A stretch of DNA of 64,000 nt from Bacteroides sp. MSB163 (GTDB lineage Bacteria > Bacteroidota > Bacteroidia > Bacteroidales > Bacteroidaceae): assembly GCF_036416795.1 (NCBI RefSeq), contig NZ_CP143867.1, positions 4,518,001 through 4,582,000 on the forward strand, written 5' to 3'. Within the stretch, counting starts at the first letter, position 1, and each line of letters starts with the position of its first letter. Below the pieces are notes generated by a model, which saw only the letters and a list, made by a program, of their open reading frames with translations, was not told the DNA's origin and ran no database searches. Positions 34,446 to 44,852 of the stretch are shown here, piece by piece. A program made the position numbers and the translations under genes.

Positions 34446-34480
34446 AATCCCAATTGATAGACAAACAATTGGGATTTCTT
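34446..34480 (+). terminator. Terminator after the small HTH gene
   Basis: Perfect 11-bp stem AATCCCAATTG / CAATTGGGATT with a 9-nt loop, followed by TCTTATTTG. Confidence 0.7.
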
Positions 34481-34509
34481 ATTTGTTTATAAAGTAAAAA
34501 CAGTTGATT

Positions 34510-35640
34510 ATGGAAGACAAATTAGTAACCTTAGCTATTCTGACTTATGCAAAAGCTCAGATATTGAAGAATGTGCTTGAGAATGAAGGTATTGAAACCT
34601 ATATTCATAATGTAAATCAAATACAACCTGTAGTGTCTTCAGGGGTGCGCTTACGTATAAAAGAAAGCGATCTACCGCGTGCATTGAAGATAACTGAGAG
34701 CTCTGCTTGGCTTTCTGAAGAGGTAGTGGGAGGGAAGTCACCCAAAGTAGAAAAGGAGAGTAACAAGGTCTTAATTCCTGTAGACTTTTCTAATTATTCA
34801 ATGAAGGCATGTGAGTTTGGTTTTAATTTTGCTCAGAATATGGGAGCGGAAGTTGTGCTGCTTCATGTTTACTTTACACCAATCTATACCACATCATTAC
34901 CTTATGGAGATGTTTTTAATTATCAGCTTACAGATGATGAAAATGTAAAAAACATATTACAAAGAGTTCATGCAGACTTAAACTCTTTATCTGACAAGGT
35001 AAAAGCAAAAGTAGCTTCAGGAGAATTTCCGAATGTAAAATATAATTGTGTGTTGCGTGAAGGTATTCCAGAAGAGGAAATTCTTCGTTATTCGAAGGAA
35101 TATCGACCACGTATTGTTATTATGGGGACTCGTGGTAAAAATCAGAAAGATATAGATTTAATTGGTAGTGTAACTGCTGAGGTAATTGAGCGAAGCCGTG
35201 TACCAGTTTTAGCCATTCCCGAGAATACTCCATTTAAACAGTTTGCAGAAGCTAAACGTATTGCATTTATCACCAATTTTGATCAACGGGATTTAATCGC
35301 ATTTGATTCTTTGATTGCTGCTTTAAAGCCATTTCATTTTTCTGTATCTTTGATTCATTTGTCAGATGTTAAGGACACTTGGAATGAAATTAAATTAGGT
35401 GGTATTAAGGAATACTTTCAAAAGCAGTATCCGGACCTGGAAATTCATTATGATGTTGTGATGAATGATGATTTCTTGAACAGCTTAGATAATTACATAA
35501 AAACTAATCATATTGATATAATTACGTTGACTACTTATAAACGGAATATATTCTCTCGCTTATTTAATCCAGGTATTGCTCGGAAGATGATTTTTCATTC
35601 TGATACACCGTTGTTAGTTATTTATGGACGCCCAAGCTAA
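34510..35640 (+). CDS. DUF2007 plus tandem universal stress protein
   Basis: Of 376 residues, the first 70 or so form a DUF2007-like signal-transducing domain (LVTLAILTYAKAQILKNVLE). Two UspA domains follow (about 80-225 and 235-375), the first with the nucleotide-binding GTRGKNQKDIDLIGSVTAEV pattern near 202-221. The second domain lacks the glycine-rich loop and may not bind ATP. The ATG at 34510 is preferred over a TTG two codons earlier. It is probably a cytoplasmic stress-response protein. Confidence 0.85.
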   Translation: MEDKLVTLAILTYAKAQILKNVLENEGIETYIHNVNQIQPVVSSGVRLRIKESDLPRALKITESSAWLSEEVVGGKSPKVEKESNKVLIPVDFSNYSMKACEFGFNFAQNMGAEVVLLHVYFTPIYTTSLPYGDVFNYQLTDDENVKNILQRVHADLNSLSDKVKAKVASGEFPNVKYNCVLREGIPEEEILRYSKEYRPRIVIMGTRGKNQKDIDLIGSVTAEVIERSRVPVLAIPENTPFKQFAEAKRIAFITNFDQRDLIAFDSLIAALKPFHFSVSLIHLSDVKDTWNEIKLGGIKEYFQKQYPDLEIHYDVVMNDDFLNSLDNYIKTNHIDIITLTTYKRNIFSRLFNPGIARKMIFHSDTPLLVIYGRPS

Positions 35641-35750
35641 AATAAATAGCGCAATTATTTTAGATTAATATCAGCATTATGTTTAATATATAATACTAAT
35701 ATTCTTTTTACAAAATTAAAGCCACCTTCTTGAATCTTACCCATAAAAAT

Positions 35751-35778
35751 AAACCCTAAAAGTAAAACTTTTAGGGTT
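35751..35778 (-). terminator. Terminator of the gyrA-TPR transcript
   Basis: Stem AACCCTAAAAGT / ACTTTTAGGGTT with a 3-nt loop. On the minus strand it is followed by TATTTTTAT; on the plus strand no T-run follows, so it serves the minus-strand operon. Confidence 0.7.
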
Positions 35779-35827
35779 CGCTTCAAAAAAATCTATTTTT
35801 GAGACAGCTGCTTTTTAAGTTTATACT

Positions 35828-37039
35828 TTACATCAGCTTTTCAATTTCTTCAAATTCTGGTCCCATATCTAAATTATAATATACTCTGTAAAGACCATTC
35901 AACCATAAATCCTTTTGGTCAGGTTTTAATTCTCTTGCTTTTTCATAGCAAGGTTTTGCATTTTCATAAAAAGCTTTCAAGGTAATCTGATCTTCTTTAT
36001 ATTTAGGATCATTAACGTCAGTAGTAGCTTTTTCTGAGAAGTCTTGAGCCTGGAGACAGTAGATCAGTCCTAAATTGGAATAAGCTTCTGCATAAGTAGG
36101 ATCTACTTCAATTGTCTTTTTGTAGTATTCAATAGCCTTATCATAATCCTTCATATTATGGTAAAGATATCCTTTTACATACAGATAGAATGTATTATTG
36201 GGGTCTTTAGCTAACATTTCATCGGCGAATTGCATGGCTTCATCGTATTTATTGTTATTGCTATAATAATCAATTAAATGACCGAAGAAGAATGAATGTT
36301 GAGGATATTTTTGCAAACCTTCTTTCAATGAAGCAATCCACTTAACAGTATCGCCTTGGGCTTTTAAAGCTGTAGAGATGAACTCCATAGCATACTGACC
36401 TACTTCTTTGTCGTTCTGTGCATAAGGAGCATATTTCAGAACACTGGGATAATCCTCCATCTTTGCTGCTGCCAAGCTTGCATAATAAGCAATCTGAGCT
36501 AAGAGTGTATCTGTCTGCAAGAAGTTTTCCTTTTCAAACATCGGATTCTGAGCAATTTCAATATAAGTTCCAAAGAAATCTAATGCTTCTTTGTTCTTCT
36601 CTAAGTTATAATATTGAATACCGCCATTGATCAAGTTTGGGCGTTCTGCTACAATAGCAGCAGCATTGGGTTTTCTGTACTTGTTCTTGATTTTTCCCTT
36701 TTCATTTGGAACTTGTGCGAGTTCATCGCACTTAAGGTAGTATTTGCACATATTCAATGCACTATTATATACCTTAAGAGTATCATAAGGTTTTCTTAAA
36801 TAGGCATTTTCCATCTGTTTTTCATTAATCCTTTTCTGAATAAAACCTGCTACATCCCAAGTATCGGCATTATCCTTTGTTTCAGGATTAGTCAAGGCTT
36901 GATTGATGAGCAGCTCGGCCTTATTAAAGTCCGGATTCACTTCATTTGCAATGCTTTTAGCTTCTTTCACAGTCTTTTCTTGAGCGAAAGTGAAGCCTGC
37001 AGCGAGCAATAAAATCACTGAAAATAATACTCTTTTCAT
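35828..37039 (-). CDS. Exported tetratricopeptide repeat protein
   Basis: The 403-residue protein starts at MKRVLFSVILLLAAGFTFAQ, a clear signal peptide; the longer frame to 37087 would overlap gyrA and bury it. Several TPRs are evident, the best at about residues 285-330 (YLYVKGYLYHNMKDYDKAIE, then the canonical EVDPTYAEAYSNLGLIY). It follows gyrA by 31 nt and should be on the same transcript. The same neighbour order occurs in Bacteroides, but no function is known. It is likely a periplasmic scaffold. Confidence 0.85.
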   Translation of the reverse strand: MKRVLFSVILLLAAGFTFAQEKTVKEAKSIANEVNPDFNKAELLINQALTNPETKDNADTWDVAGFIQKRINEKQMENAYLRKPYDTLKVYNSALNMCKYYLKCDELAQVPNEKGKIKNKYRKPNAAAIVAERPNLINGGIQYYNLEKNKEALDFFGTYIEIAQNPMFEKENFLQTDTLLAQIAYYASLAAAKMEDYPSVLKYAPYAQNDKEVGQYAMEFISTALKAQGDTVKWIASLKEGLQKYPQHSFFFGHLIDYYSNNNKYDEAMQFADEMLAKDPNNTFYLYVKGYLYHNMKDYDKAIEYYKKTIEVDPTYAEAYSNLGLIYCLQAQDFSEKATTDVNDPKYKEDQITLKAFYENAKPCYEKARELKPDQKDLWLNGLYRVYYNLDMGPEFEEIEKLM

Positions 37040-37070
37040 GATAGTTGTAAAATTAAAATTAATATTATGT

Positions 37071-39638
37071 CTATTCTTCATCTTCATTATTGACTTTATT
37101 ATCAGAGTTATAGTCTTCCTCCTCTCCTTCTACCTCATTTATAGTGGGAATCGGAGAATTTTCATCATCAACAGGAATCTCATCTTCCATGCTTTCTGAT
37201 GTAACTTTACATACTGAACCAATCTCATCGTTTCTCTTTTCAAGATTGATCAGACGAACACCCTGGGTAGCACGCCCCATAATACGGACATCAGCAACTT
37301 TCAGACGAATGGTGATACCAGATTTATTGATAATCATCAGGTCATTATCATCTGTTACAGACTTGATTGTTACCAATTTACCGGTTTTATCGGTGATATT
37401 CATTGTCTTAACACCCTTGCCACCACGATTAGTCTTACGGTAGTCTTCGATATCAGAACGTTTACCATAACCTTGTTCAGAAACGACCATAATGGTTTCA
37501 GCTTCAATATCTTTAATACAAATCATTCCTACTACTTCATCTTGTCCGTCTTCGTCAAGCGTCATACCACGTACACCGGTTGCAGTACGTCCCATAACGC
37601 GTACAGCACTTTCGTGGAAGCGAATAGCACGTCCATTACGATTGGCAATGATGATTTCATTGTCACCATTAGTCATACGTACTTCGATAACGCGGTCGTC
37701 CTCACGGATAGTAATAGCGTTTACACCATTCTGGCGAGGGCGGGAATACTGTTCAAGTAATGTCTTTTTAATAACACCATTCTTGGTACAGAATAAGACA
37801 TAATGACTGTTGATGAAGTCTGTGTCAGAAAGGTTCTTCACACGCAGATATGCATTTACAGCATCGTCTGAATCAATATTCAGCAAGTTTTGGATGGCAC
37901 GTCCCTTGGAATTCTTGGTGCCTTCAGGGATTTCATATACTTTGAGCCAATAGCACTTACCCTTTTGAGTAAAGAACATCATGGTATTGTGCATGGTTGC
38001 CGGATATATGTGTTCAATGAAGTCTGCATCGCGGGTATCTGTGCCCTTAGAGCCTACTCCACCACGGTTTTGAGCACGGAACTCACTCAATGGAGTACGT
38101 TTAATATAGCCCATATGAGAAATGGTGATAATCATTTCGTCATCTGCATAGAAATCCTCTGGATTGAATTCTTCAGATGAATAAACAATTTCAGAACGAC
38201 GTTCATCTCCGTATTTTGCTTTTACTTCAATTAATTCATCAGTAATAACTTTGCGGCAAAGTTCGTCATTCGACAGAATTTCTTCGTAATAAGCAATCAG
38301 CTTCATTACTTCTTCATATTCAGCGTGGAGCTGATCCTGCATCAGACCGGTCAATTGGCGCAAACGCATTTCTACGATGGCACGAGACTGAATTTCAGTT
38401 AATTGGAATCGTTCTATCAAGCCGGAAATAGCGTCATTAGGTGTCTTTGCTGCACGGATGATACGGATTACTTCATCGATATTATCTGATGCTATGATTA
38501 AGCCTTCCAATATATGAGCGCGTTCTTTAGCCTTACGTAAGTCATATTGAGTACGACGGATAACCACCTCATGGCGATGTTCTACGAAGTACTTAATCAT
38601 GTCTTTCAGATTCAGCAAATGAGGACGCCCATGTACCAATGCTACGTTGTTCACACTAAAAGAAGTCTGTAACAACGTCATCTTATAGAGCTTATTCAAG
38701 ACTACGCTGGCGTTGGCATCACGTTTGATATCAATCACGATACGCATACCTTCACGGTCAGACTCGTCATTGGCATTGGAGATACCTTCTATCTTCTTAT
38801 CATTGGCTAAATCGGCGATATTCTTGATCAGTTCCGCCTTATTGACACCATACGGGATTTCCGTGATGACTATTTTGTCATGTGTAGAACTGGTTTCAAT
38901 TTCTGCTTTTGCACGCATGATAACGCGACCGCGACCAGTAAGATATGCCTCGCGTACGCCACTCATACCATATATATATCCTCCTGTTGGGAAATCGGGA
39001 GCTTTCACATAGTTCATCAACTCCTCTATCTCAATATCGTTGTTCTCGATGTATGCAATGCAAGCATCAATAACCTCTGAAAGGTTGTGGGTCGGCATAT
39101 TGGTTGCCATACCTACAGCAATACCAGATGCACCGTTTACCAAAAGGTTTGGGATACGGGTAGGCATAACGGTAGGCTCCTGCAAAGAATCGTCGAAGTT
39201 ACTCTGCATATCAACGGTTTCTTTGTCGAGGTCTTGCATCATATCTTCACCGATCTTGCGCAAGCGACACTCGGTGTAACGCATAGCTGCTGCGCTATCG
39301 CCGTCTACCGAACCATAGTTACCCTGGCCATCTACCACCATGTAACGCATTGCCCAAGGCTGTGCCATACGAACTAATGCACCGTAAACGGAAGAGTCAC
39401 CATGCGGGTGATACTTACCCAATACTTCACCTACAACTCTGGCTGATTTTTTATAAGGTTTATCAGACGTATTTCCCAGTCCCATCATTCCGAAGAGAAT
39501 TCTGCGGTGGACAGGCTTAAAACCATCTCTAACATCTGGAAGGGCACGCGAAACGATGACCGACATGGAGTAGTCAATGTACGATGACTTCATTTCCTCC
39601 TCGATGTTAATCTTTATAATTCTGTCTTGTTCAAGCAT
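37071..39638 (-). CDS. gyrA: DNA gyrase subunit A
   Basis: The 855-residue type II topoisomerase subunit has catalytic Tyr121 (AAMRYTE), the GHKL partner-facing N-terminus typical of GyrA, and a C-terminal beta-pinwheel with a GyrA-box variant NRGGKG near residue 738. The box distinguishes gyrase from ParC. In the quinolone region HPHGDSSVYG, Ser82 is the susceptible-type residue, so no target mutation is seen there. The last about 45 residues are very acidic (EVEGEEEDYNSDNKVNNEDEE), like the regulatory tail of some GyrA proteins. The promoter lies on the minus strand near 39690-39715. Confidence 0.95.
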   Translation of the reverse strand: MLEQDRIIKINIEEEMKSSYIDYSMSVIVSRALPDVRDGFKPVHRRILFGMMGLGNTSDKPYKKSARVVGEVLGKYHPHGDSSVYGALVRMAQPWAMRYMVVDGQGNYGSVDGDSAAAMRYTECRLRKIGEDMMQDLDKETVDMQSNFDDSLQEPTVMPTRIPNLLVNGASGIAVGMATNMPTHNLSEVIDACIAYIENNDIEIEELMNYVKAPDFPTGGYIYGMSGVREAYLTGRGRVIMRAKAEIETSSTHDKIVITEIPYGVNKAELIKNIADLANDKKIEGISNANDESDREGMRIVIDIKRDANASVVLNKLYKMTLLQTSFSVNNVALVHGRPHLLNLKDMIKYFVEHRHEVVIRRTQYDLRKAKERAHILEGLIIASDNIDEVIRIIRAAKTPNDAISGLIERFQLTEIQSRAIVEMRLRQLTGLMQDQLHAEYEEVMKLIAYYEEILSNDELCRKVITDELIEVKAKYGDERRSEIVYSSEEFNPEDFYADDEMIITISHMGYIKRTPLSEFRAQNRGGVGSKGTDTRDADFIEHIYPATMHNTMMFFTQKGKCYWLKVYEIPEGTKNSKGRAIQNLLNIDSDDAVNAYLRVKNLSDTDFINSHYVLFCTKNGVIKKTLLEQYSRPRQNGVNAITIREDDRVIEVRMTNGDNEIIIANRNGRAIRFHESAVRVMGRTATGVRGMTLDEDGQDEVVGMICIKDIEAETIMVVSEQGYGKRSDIEDYRKTNRGGKGVKTMNITDKTGKLVTIKSVTDDNDLMIINKSGITIRLKVADVRIMGRATQGVRLINLEKRNDEIGSVCKVTSESMEDEIPVDDENSPIPTINEVEGEEEDYNSDNKVNNEDEE

Positions 39639-39685
39639 TTAAAAAGATTATTAATTATACATACTTTGGTTCATGAAAAACCACG

Positions 39686-39715
39686 CTAAAGTACTGCTTT
39701 TTTACGATATACAAA
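39686..39715 (-). promoter_or_regulatory. Candidate gyrA promoter
   Basis: Minus strand: TTTG (39715-39712), 18 nt, TACTTTAG (39693-39686), one mismatch to the -7 consensus, about 48 nt before the ATG. Confidence 0.45.
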
Positions 39716-39922
39716 AGTTTTCGCCCATAAACTTTATTTCAGAACCATTCTCTCACCTACTTTGTTCTTATAATATATAAATAAGGTGTTAATAAGGAGC
39801 TTTTTCCCAAGAATGAAAGCACTTTAGTATAATACTGGTGAACGGATATTAAACTGTGGCACGTGTTTTGTATATAAATAATAAATAAAACGATAGAATA
39901 CGTACTGGAAATTATAAATGCG

Positions 39923-39930
39923 TATCTTTG
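39923..39930 (+). promoter_or_regulatory. clpC promoter -7 box
   Basis: TATCTTTG matches the -7 consensus, 41 nt before the clpC ATG. The -33 region is poor. A purine-rich AAGGAAGGAGAA precedes the start. Confidence 0.5.
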
Positions 39931-39971
39931 TATTAAGTAACACCTTAGAATAAGGAAGGAGAATATTAAGT

Positions 39972-42494
39972 ATGAATAATCAGTTTTCACAAAGAGTTTC
40001 TGACATTATCACTTACAGCAAGGAGGAAGCTAACCGGCTGAAGAATAGATATATCGGTCCGGAGCATCTTCTACTTGGCATGTTGCGAGACGGCGGAGGG
40101 AAAGCTATAGAAATATTGCAGAAACTGGATATAGACCTAAACAGAGTTAAGAAACGTCTGGAAGGTTTTTTAAAAGAGATTGAAGATGATAACTTGTTGC
40201 CTGATGCAGACATTCCATTGTCTCCTATGGCAGCTAAGATATTGAAAATGTGTATACTCGAGGCTCGTCTGCTGAAGAGCGCCACTGCTGATACTGAACA
40301 TGTATTGCTGGCTATCTTGAAAGACGGTAATAATTTGGCCGCTACGGTATTGGAAGAAAATAATATAGATTATAAGTCAGTGTTTGAACAGCTTTCTATG
40401 AAAGCCAGCCCTAACGCAGGTATGGGATTTACGGAAGATGATGACGAGGAAGAAGATGAAATGAATATGTCTTCACGTTCTTCTCAAAGTGGTAGTTCAC
40501 AGTCTTCTACGCAAACAGCGTCTAAGAAACCATCCAATGATACTCCGGTATTGGATAACTTTGGTATGGATATGACCCGGGCTGCGGAAGAAGGTAGACT
40601 GGATCCTGTGGTAGGTCGTGAACGTGAAATCGAGCGGTTGGCTCAGATTTTGAGCCGTCGTAAGAAGAATAATCCGGTATTGATAGGTGAACCTGGTGTA
40701 GGTAAATCAGCTATTGTAGAGGGATTAGCATTACGTATTGTTCAGAAGAAAGTATCCCGTATTCTGTTTGATAAACGTGTGGTAATGCTTGATATGGCTT
40801 CTGTAGTAGCCGGAACCAAGTATCGCGGCCAGTTTGAGGAACGTATTCGTTCTATCATTAATGAGTTACAGAAGAATCCGAACGTAATTCTGTTTATTGA
40901 CGAGATTCACACGATTGTGGGTGCCGGAGCAGCTGCCGGTTCTATGGATGCTGCCAATATGCTGAAACCTGCATTGGCACGTGGTGAAATACAATGTATA
41001 GGCGCCACTACCCTTGATGAATACCGGAAGAATATAGAAAAAGACGGTGCCTTGGAACGCCGTTTCCAGAAAGTGATTGTTGAACCGACCACTGCCGAGG
41101 AAACGCTCCAGATATTGAAGAATATCAAAGAGAAGTACGAAGACCATCATAATGTGACTTATACGGATGAAGCGCTGGAAGCATGTGTCAAGTTGACAGA
41201 CCGCTACATTACTGACCGTAATTTCCCGGATAAGGCTATTGATGCTTTGGACGAAGCCGGTTCGCGCGTCCATCTGACAAACATTACTGTTCCGAAAGAG
41301 ATTGAAGAACAGGAGAAACTGATCGAAGAAGCCCGTCAACAAAAGGCGGATGCGGTGAAATCGCAGAATTTCGAACTTGCTGCCAGCTTCCGTGATCATG
41401 AGAAAGAGTTTTCTGCTCGTCTGGAAGAGATGAAGGCTGAATGGGAAGCTCGCTTAAAAGATGACCGTCAGATAGTTGGTGAGGAAGAAATTGCGAATGT
41501 GGTTTCTATGATGTCCGGTGTGCCCGTACAGCGTATGGCACAGGCTGAAGGTATCAAGTTGGCAGGTATGAAAGAAGAGCTGCAAGCTAAAGTTATAGCT
41601 CAGGACCCGGCTATTGAAAAGGTGACGAAAGCTATTCTGCGTAGTCGTGTAGGATTGAAAGATCCTAACCGTCCTATCGGAACATTCTTGTTCCTGGGGC
41701 CTACGGGTGTAGGTAAAACTCACTTGGCGAAACAATTGGCGAAATATATGTTTGGTTCTGCCGATGCGCTGATACGTGTGGATATGAGTGAATATATGGA
41801 GAAGTTTACCGTTTCTCGCCTTGTTGGTGCACCTCCGGGATACGTAGGATACGAAGAAGGCGGACAGTTGACAGAGAAAGTACGCCGTAAACCTTATTCT
41901 ATCGTATTGTTGGACGAGATTGAGAAAGCCCACCCAGATGTATTCAACATCTTGTTACAACTGATGGATGAAGGTCGCCTGACTGACAGTTATGGCAGAA
42001 CTGTAGATTTCAAGAATACAGTGGTTATCATGACTTCCAACATCGGTACACGTCAATTGAAAGACTTTGGTCGTGGTGTAGGTTTTGCCGCCCAGAATCG
42101 TACGGATGATAAAGAATATTCACGTGGCGTGATACAAAAGGCTTTGAATAAGTCGTTTGCCCCTGAGTTTCTGAATCGTGTCGACGAGATTATTACTTTC
42201 GACCAGCTTTCGCTGGATGCTATCGAAAAGATTATCGATATTGAGTTGAAAGGCTTGTATGAGCGCGTGGAATCTCTTGGATATAAGCTTGTTATTGATG
42301 CTAAGGCCAAGACATTCATGGCATCTAAAGGATATGATGTGCAGTTTGGTGCCCGTCCGTTGAAGCGTGCCATCCAGACTTATCTGGAAGATGGACTTTC
42401 GGAATTGATTATTTCTTCTGAATTGCAGACGGGCGATACGATTTCTGTCTCTTTGAACGAAGAAAAAGGAGAACTGGACATTAAGAAAGCATGA
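39972..42494 (+). CDS. clpC: ATP-dependent Clp protease ATP-binding subunit ClpC
   Basis: The 840-residue HSP100 unfoldase has the two Clp-N repeats (about 1-145), then a flexible Ser/Gln linker (about 160-185). The first AAA+ domain has Walker A GEPGVGKSA near 239, a middle domain with the UVR-like coiled-coil segment (about 415-480) follows, and the second AAA+ domain has Walker A GPTGVGKTH near 576. It should feed proteins to ClpP. The M domain is short, as in ClpC and not ClpB. It is monocistronic, with a promoter and terminator of its own. Confidence 0.93.
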   Translation: MNNQFSQRVSDIITYSKEEANRLKNRYIGPEHLLLGMLRDGGGKAIEILQKLDIDLNRVKKRLEGFLKEIEDDNLLPDADIPLSPMAAKILKMCILEARLLKSATADTEHVLLAILKDGNNLAATVLEENNIDYKSVFEQLSMKASPNAGMGFTEDDDEEEDEMNMSSRSSQSGSSQSSTQTASKKPSNDTPVLDNFGMDMTRAAEEGRLDPVVGREREIERLAQILSRRKKNNPVLIGEPGVGKSAIVEGLALRIVQKKVSRILFDKRVVMLDMASVVAGTKYRGQFEERIRSIINELQKNPNVILFIDEIHTIVGAGAAAGSMDAANMLKPALARGEIQCIGATTLDEYRKNIEKDGALERRFQKVIVEPTTAEETLQILKNIKEKYEDHHNVTYTDEALEACVKLTDRYITDRNFPDKAIDALDEAGSRVHLTNITVPKEIEEQEKLIEEARQQKADAVKSQNFELAASFRDHEKEFSARLEEMKAEWEARLKDDRQIVGEEEIANVVSMMSGVPVQRMAQAEGIKLAGMKEELQAKVIAQDPAIEKVTKAILRSRVGLKDPNRPIGTFLFLGPTGVGKTHLAKQLAKYMFGSADALIRVDMSEYMEKFTVSRLVGAPPGYVGYEEGGQLTEKVRRKPYSIVLLDEIEKAHPDVFNILLQLMDEGRLTDSYGRTVDFKNTVVIMTSNIGTRQLKDFGRGVGFAAQNRTDDKEYSRGVIQKALNKSFAPEFLNRVDEIITFDQLSLDAIEKIIDIELKGLYERVESLGYKLVIDAKAKTFMASKGYDVQFGARPLKRAIQTYLEDGLSELIISSELQTGDTISVSLNEEKGELDIKKA

Positions 42495-42530
42495 AAATAA
42501 AGTCTTCTTAGAAGATGATAAACAGTCAAA

Positions 42531-42561
42531 ATGTCAGTCCTTATGGGCTGGCATTTTTTTT
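42531..42561 (+). terminator. Terminator of clpC
   Basis: Stem ATGTCAGTCC / GGGCTGGCAT (10 bp with two G-T pairs) and a TTAT loop, followed by eight T. Confidence 0.8.
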
Positions 42562-42619
42562 GCATTACACTTGCCAAACGATTAAATATATAAACTTAAA
42601 AATATAAATCATAAGTAGT

Positions 42620-44665
42620 ATGCAAAAAGGAAATATTGGGGTAACTACCGAAAACATTTTCCCCGTTATCAAAAAGTTCTTGTATAGCGATCATGAAATT
42701 TTTCTCCGTGAATTGGTTTCTAATGCTGTAGATGCTACGCAGAAGTTGAAAACCTTAGCCTCTATTGGCGAGTTTAAAGGTGAGGTTGGCGATTTGACCG
42801 TACATGTGTCTTTAGGAAAAGATACAATTACTGTTTCAGATCGTGGTATTGGTTTGACTGCCGAAGAAATCGACAAATATATCAATCAGATTGCCTTTTC
42901 AGGTGCCAACGATTTCCTGGAGAAGTATAAGAATGATGCTAATGCGATTATTGGCCACTTCGGTTTGGGCTTTTATTCAGCTTTCATGGTGGCTAAGAAA
43001 GTGGAAATTATCACGAAATCTCATAAAGAAGGTGCTCAAGCAGTGAAATGGAGTTGCGATGGTAGTCCGGAATTCACCATTGAGAACATTGATAAAGCTG
43101 ACCGTGGTACAGATATAGTACTTTACATTGACGATGAAAGTAAGGAATTCCTAGAAGAAGCCCGCATTTCTTCTTTGTTGAAGAAATATTGTAGTTTCCT
43201 TCCCATACCTATTGCTTTTGGCAAAAAGAAAGACTGGAAAGATGGGAAACAGGTTGAAACAGACGAAGATAACATCATCAATGATAGCAATCCGTTGTGG
43301 ACATTGAAGCCCAGCGAACTGAAGGATGAAGATTATAAGAAGTTCTATCGTGACCTGTATCCGATGTCTGATGAACCTTTGTTCTGGATACATCTGAACG
43401 TAGATTATCCGTTCCATCTGACAGGTATCCTCTACTTCCCGAAAGTAAAGAGCAATATCGAATTGAATAAGAATAAGATACAGCTTTATAGCAACCAGGT
43501 ATACGTTACGGATTCAGTAGAAGGTATCGTACCTGACTTTCTGACACTGTTGCATGGTGTGCTCGATTCTCCGGATATTCCGTTGAATGTATCCCGTTCT
43601 TATCTGCAGAGCGACTCTAACGTGAAGAAGATTTCGACATATATCACGAAGAAAGTATCTGATCGTCTGCAATCTATCTTTAAAAATGATCGCAAACAGT
43701 TCGAGGAAAAGTGGAATGACCTGAAGATTTTCATCAATTACGGAATGCTTACTCAGGAAGACTTCTATGACAGAGCAAAAGATTTTGCCCTTTTCACCGA
43801 TACGGATGGTAAATGCTATACATTTGAAGAGTATCAGAAGCTGATCAAAGATAATCAGACTGATAAAGATGGCAATTTGATCTATTTGTATGCTAATCAT
43901 AAAGATGAGCAATTCAGCTATATCGAGGCTGCTAAAAATAAGGGATACAATGTGTTGCTGATGGATGGTCAACTGGACATTGCTGTAGTAAGCATGTTGG
44001 AGCAAAAGTTTGAGAAATCTCGCTTTACCCGTGTAGATAGTGATGTTATCGATAATCTGATTATCAAAGAAGATAAGAAAGGTGAAACCCTGGAAGCAGG
44101 CAAACAAGAAGCTCTTTCTGCTGTGTTCAAGAGCCAGTTGCCTAAGCTGGAAAAGGTTGAGTTTAATATCACTGCGCAGGCTTTGGGTGAAAACTCTTCT
44201 CCTGTGATGATTACCCAAAGTGAATATATGCGCCGTATGAAAGAAATGGCTAATATTCAGGCGGGTATGAGTTTCTATGGAGAAATGCCCGATATGTTCA
44301 ACCTGGTGTTGAATTCAGATCATAAATTGGTGAAAGAAGTTCTTGCAGACGAAGAAAAAGAATGCGACTCTGTTGTAGCTCCTATTCAGCAAGAAATGAA
44401 TGACGTAGACAAACGTCGTAATGAGCTGAAAGATAAACAAAAAGGTAAGAAAGACGAAGAAATTTCTACTGCTGAAAAGGACGAAGTGAACGGATTGGAT
44501 CAGAAGTGGGAAGAATTGAAAACAAAGAAAGACGAAGTATTTGCCGGATATGCAGCTAAAAATAAAGTTGTCCGCCAATTGATTGACCTGGCATTGCTGC
44601 AAAATGGCATGCTGAAAGGTGAAGCCTTGAATAACTTTGTGAAGAGAAGCATCGAGCTAATCTAA
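42620..44665 (+). CDS. htpG: Molecular chaperone HtpG (Hsp90)
   Basis: The 681-residue Hsp90 homologue has the N-terminal GHKL ATPase motifs ELVSNAVDATQKL (near 35), SDRGIGLT (near 74) and GHFGLGFYSAF (near 112). The middle domain has LNVSRSYLQ (near 320), and a C-terminal dimer domain includes a Lys/Glu-rich stretch. It has more insertions than E. coli HtpG, as usual for Bacteroidetes. It is monocistronic between two terminators. Stress induction is likely but I see no operator. Confidence 0.95.
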   Translation: MQKGNIGVTTENIFPVIKKFLYSDHEIFLRELVSNAVDATQKLKTLASIGEFKGEVGDLTVHVSLGKDTITVSDRGIGLTAEEIDKYINQIAFSGANDFLEKYKNDANAIIGHFGLGFYSAFMVAKKVEIITKSHKEGAQAVKWSCDGSPEFTIENIDKADRGTDIVLYIDDESKEFLEEARISSLLKKYCSFLPIPIAFGKKKDWKDGKQVETDEDNIINDSNPLWTLKPSELKDEDYKKFYRDLYPMSDEPLFWIHLNVDYPFHLTGILYFPKVKSNIELNKNKIQLYSNQVYVTDSVEGIVPDFLTLLHGVLDSPDIPLNVSRSYLQSDSNVKKISTYITKKVSDRLQSIFKNDRKQFEEKWNDLKIFINYGMLTQEDFYDRAKDFALFTDTDGKCYTFEEYQKLIKDNQTDKDGNLIYLYANHKDEQFSYIEAAKNKGYNVLLMDGQLDIAVVSMLEQKFEKSRFTRVDSDVIDNLIIKEDKKGETLEAGKQEALSAVFKSQLPKLEKVEFNITAQALGENSSPVMITQSEYMRRMKEMANIQAGMSFYGEMPDMFNLVLNSDHKLVKEVLADEEKECDSVVAPIQQEMNDVDKRRNELKDKQKGKKDEEISTAEKDEVNGLDQKWEELKTKKDEVFAGYAAKNKVVRQLIDLALLQNGMLKGEALNNFVKRSIELI

Positions 44666-44695
44666 ATACGCCCTTTATTCACAATCTATATGCCG

Positions 44696-44737
44696 GGAGC
44701 ATTGCAACTTTTATAAGAGTTGTAATGCTCCTTTTTT
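44696..44737 (+). terminator. Terminator of htpG
   Basis: Stem GGAGCATTGCAACTTTTA... / ...AGAGTTGTAATGCTCC with a short loop, followed by six T. Confidence 0.85.
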
Positions 44738-44852
44738 CGTATATTTTGTGTGGGAACGCTTGTTTTTTAGCGTTGGATACGTCCAATTTCGAAACAATTG
44801 CATATATTTGAACTTTGATAATAATATATTTTTCAGCTCGGAACTTTGAAGT

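Larger units (their letters stand above)
39639..39971. other. Divergent promoter region between gyrA and clpC
   Basis: The 333-bp AT-rich gap contains the promoter boxes listed separately and no convincing frame (the 77-codon minus frame at 39757-39990 is AT-driven and overlaps the clpC start). No CIRCE-type or other inverted repeat of heat-shock control was found. Confidence 0.6.

Noticed and set aside
37071..39638. ParC (topoisomerase IV subunit A) instead of GyrA
   Set aside because: A GyrA-box variant NRGGKG is present in the C-terminal pinwheel and the length fits GyrA.
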